64,000 bases of DNA from the NCBI GenBank assembly GCA_041687255.1, contig JAWLCL010000002.1, positions 465,092 to 529,091 on the forward strand, read 5' to 3'. Under the pieces are notes generated by a model. That model worked only from the letters and a program-made list of their open reading frames with translations. It had not been told where the DNA came from and did not search any database. The position numbers were made by a program, and so were the translations under genes. This DNA comes from Mariniphaga sp041687255. GTDB taxonomy: Bacteria > Bacteroidota > Bacteroidia > Bacteroidales > Prolixibacteraceae. Below, piece by piece: positions 63,424-64,000 of the stretch; position 1 is the stretch's first letter; every line of letters begins with the position of its first letter.

Positions 63424-63693
63424 TTAAACGTTTTTTTGATAATGTCCCTTAAGCGAATGTACTATAATCTTTTCGTCGAAAACTTCATAAATTAGTCGGT
63501 GTTCTTTTTTAATTCTGCGGGACCAACAGCCGGTAAGGTTGTACTTTAAAGCTTCAGGTTTGCCAATGCCCTCCTAAGGACTTTGCAGAATAGCTTCAAT
63601 CAGCTTACGGATTTTCTTTAAAACAGCAGTATTATTTGATTTTTTCCATAAGTCCAGGTCTTCCCTGACTTGCAGGGGTTATTCTATTTCCAT
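63424..63693 (-). pseudogene. YoeB/Txe-type toxin with two in-frame stops
   Basis: The frame starts with an ATG (63693) that overlaps the end of the antitoxin gene. It reads MEIE, TAA (63681-63679), PLQVREDLDLWKKSNNTAVL, KKIRKLIEAILQSP, TAG (63576-63574), EGIGKPEALKYNLTGCWSRR, IKKEHRLIYEVFDEKIIV, HSLKGHYQKNV and a final TAA. This is the complete 90-codon YoeB pattern: the glutamate and arginines of the active site (EGIGKPE, SRR, EHR) and the C-terminal HY are all kept. No frameshift is present. The first stop removes the start of the coding frame and the second falls where YoeB proteins usually have an aromatic residue before EGIG. I infer a dead toxin. Confidence 0.87.
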
Positions 63694-63881
63694 ATATCAT
63701 CAAGGTCAATTTTAACAGTCTTGCCTTCGGCAGCCTGTTTGCGGCTTTTTTCAATCTTTTCCACAAATTCGGGGTCATATGGTGAATCCTTTGCAACCTC
63801 AAACTTTATTTTCAGTGCTTCAAAAAAAGCCTTTATTATGCTCATTTCTTTAGCATCTGCCGGATGTGCTATTATTTTCAT
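63684..63881 (-). CDS. DUF2683-like antitoxin of a YoeB-type module
   Basis: A 65-residue protein MKIIAHPADAKEMSIIKAFF and following, ending KQAAEGKTVKIDLDDIWK. It resembles the small Bacteroidetes proteins (DUF2683-like) that precede YoeB/Txe toxins and neutralise them, with the acidic tail wrapping the toxin. I use the ATG at 63881 and not the longer frame to 63998, because the upstream part is AT-rich and unconserved. Its last codons overlap the toxin ATG. The antitoxin frame is intact although the toxin is broken. Confidence 0.75.
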   Translation of the reverse strand: MKIIAHPADAKEMSIIKAFFEALKIKFEVAKDSPYDPEFVEKIEKSRKQAAEGKTVKIDLDDIWK

Positions 63882-64000
63882 GATACTGTTTATTTCATAA
63901 TTAACGTGAGTTCGATGTAAAAATATCACCTTTTTTTGTAAAAAAGCAAGACTTTGATTATATTTAAGTTCTTGATTCATAAATATATAACAAAACAAAG

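Overview
The window is from a member of the Bacteroidota, most likely an anaerobic Bacteroidales-type bacterium. The evidence is a C-terminal type IX secretion (Por) sorting domain, several promoters with the phylum-specific -7 element TAnnTTTG, DUF1080 and DUF2723 proteins, Bacteroidetes-style small toxin-antitoxin pairs, and a Crp/Fnr regulator divergent from a 4Fe-4S protein. I saw no tRNA, rRNA, CRISPR array, prophage or complete insertion sequence.

Layout. 1-2.8 kb: the end of an EamA-type transporter, an antitoxin followed by a MazF-type toxin broken by two in-frame stops, ruvC and a small membrane protein. 3.1-7.8 kb: a secreted Gfo/Idh/MocA oxidoreductase and a HEAT-repeat protein with two DUF1080 (3-keto-glycoside hydrolase) domains, probably one glycoside-degrading operon. 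7.9-9 kb: class II fructose-bisphosphate aldolase. 9.2-16.2 kb: two paralogous secreted beta-helix proteins, the second carrying an insertion-rich C-terminal half and a T9SS sorting signal.

16.2-45.1 kb: one very long minus-strand exopolysaccharide locus of about 25 genes. Read from its 5' end it holds nucleotide-sugar genes (rfbF, lhgO-like oxidase, rfbC-type epimerase, SAF-domain oxidoreductase, SDR, C-methyltransferase), a glycosyltransferase, Wzx flippase, Wzy polymerase, another glycosyltransferase, a CapA-like metallophosphatase, two tandem ATP-grasp proteins, four more GT4 glycosyltransferases, a WecG/TagA enzyme, a sugar oxidoreductase pair, the initiating polyprenyl glycosylphosphotransferase, a Wza-like export lipoprotein, a Wzc-like BY-kinase, a small HAD phosphatase and an APH-like kinase. 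It ends at a strong bidirectional terminator. A lone IS3-OrfA-like DNA-binding protein and an 0.8 kb AT-rich non-coding stretch sit at its head. The logic is Wzx/Wzy assembly: build CDP- and other sugars, start on undecaprenyl phosphate, extend, flip, polymerise, then export through Wza/Wzc.

46.5-48.9 kb: a 4Fe-4S protein divergent from a Crp/Fnr regulator (with pgeF overlapping it) across a palindromic operator placed for activation. 49-56 kb: a tight operon DUF2723 / purD / DUF6427-like / carbamoyltransferase. 56.2-58.3 kb: tsaB, a DUF3108 protein and efp. 58.3-59.4 kb: non-coding DNA with an 11-bp tandem repeat. 59.4-63.2 kb (minus): O-antigen-ligase-like and Wzz-like genes downstream of tyrS. 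63.4-63.9 kb: an intact small antitoxin upstream of a YoeB-type toxin again broken by two in-frame stops.

The observations most worth following are the two independently killed toxins that left their antitoxins intact, the tandem ATP-grasp/CapA block in the polysaccharide locus, the CDP-sugar gene set without a recognisable 4,6-dehydratase, and the Crp/Fnr operator geometry.
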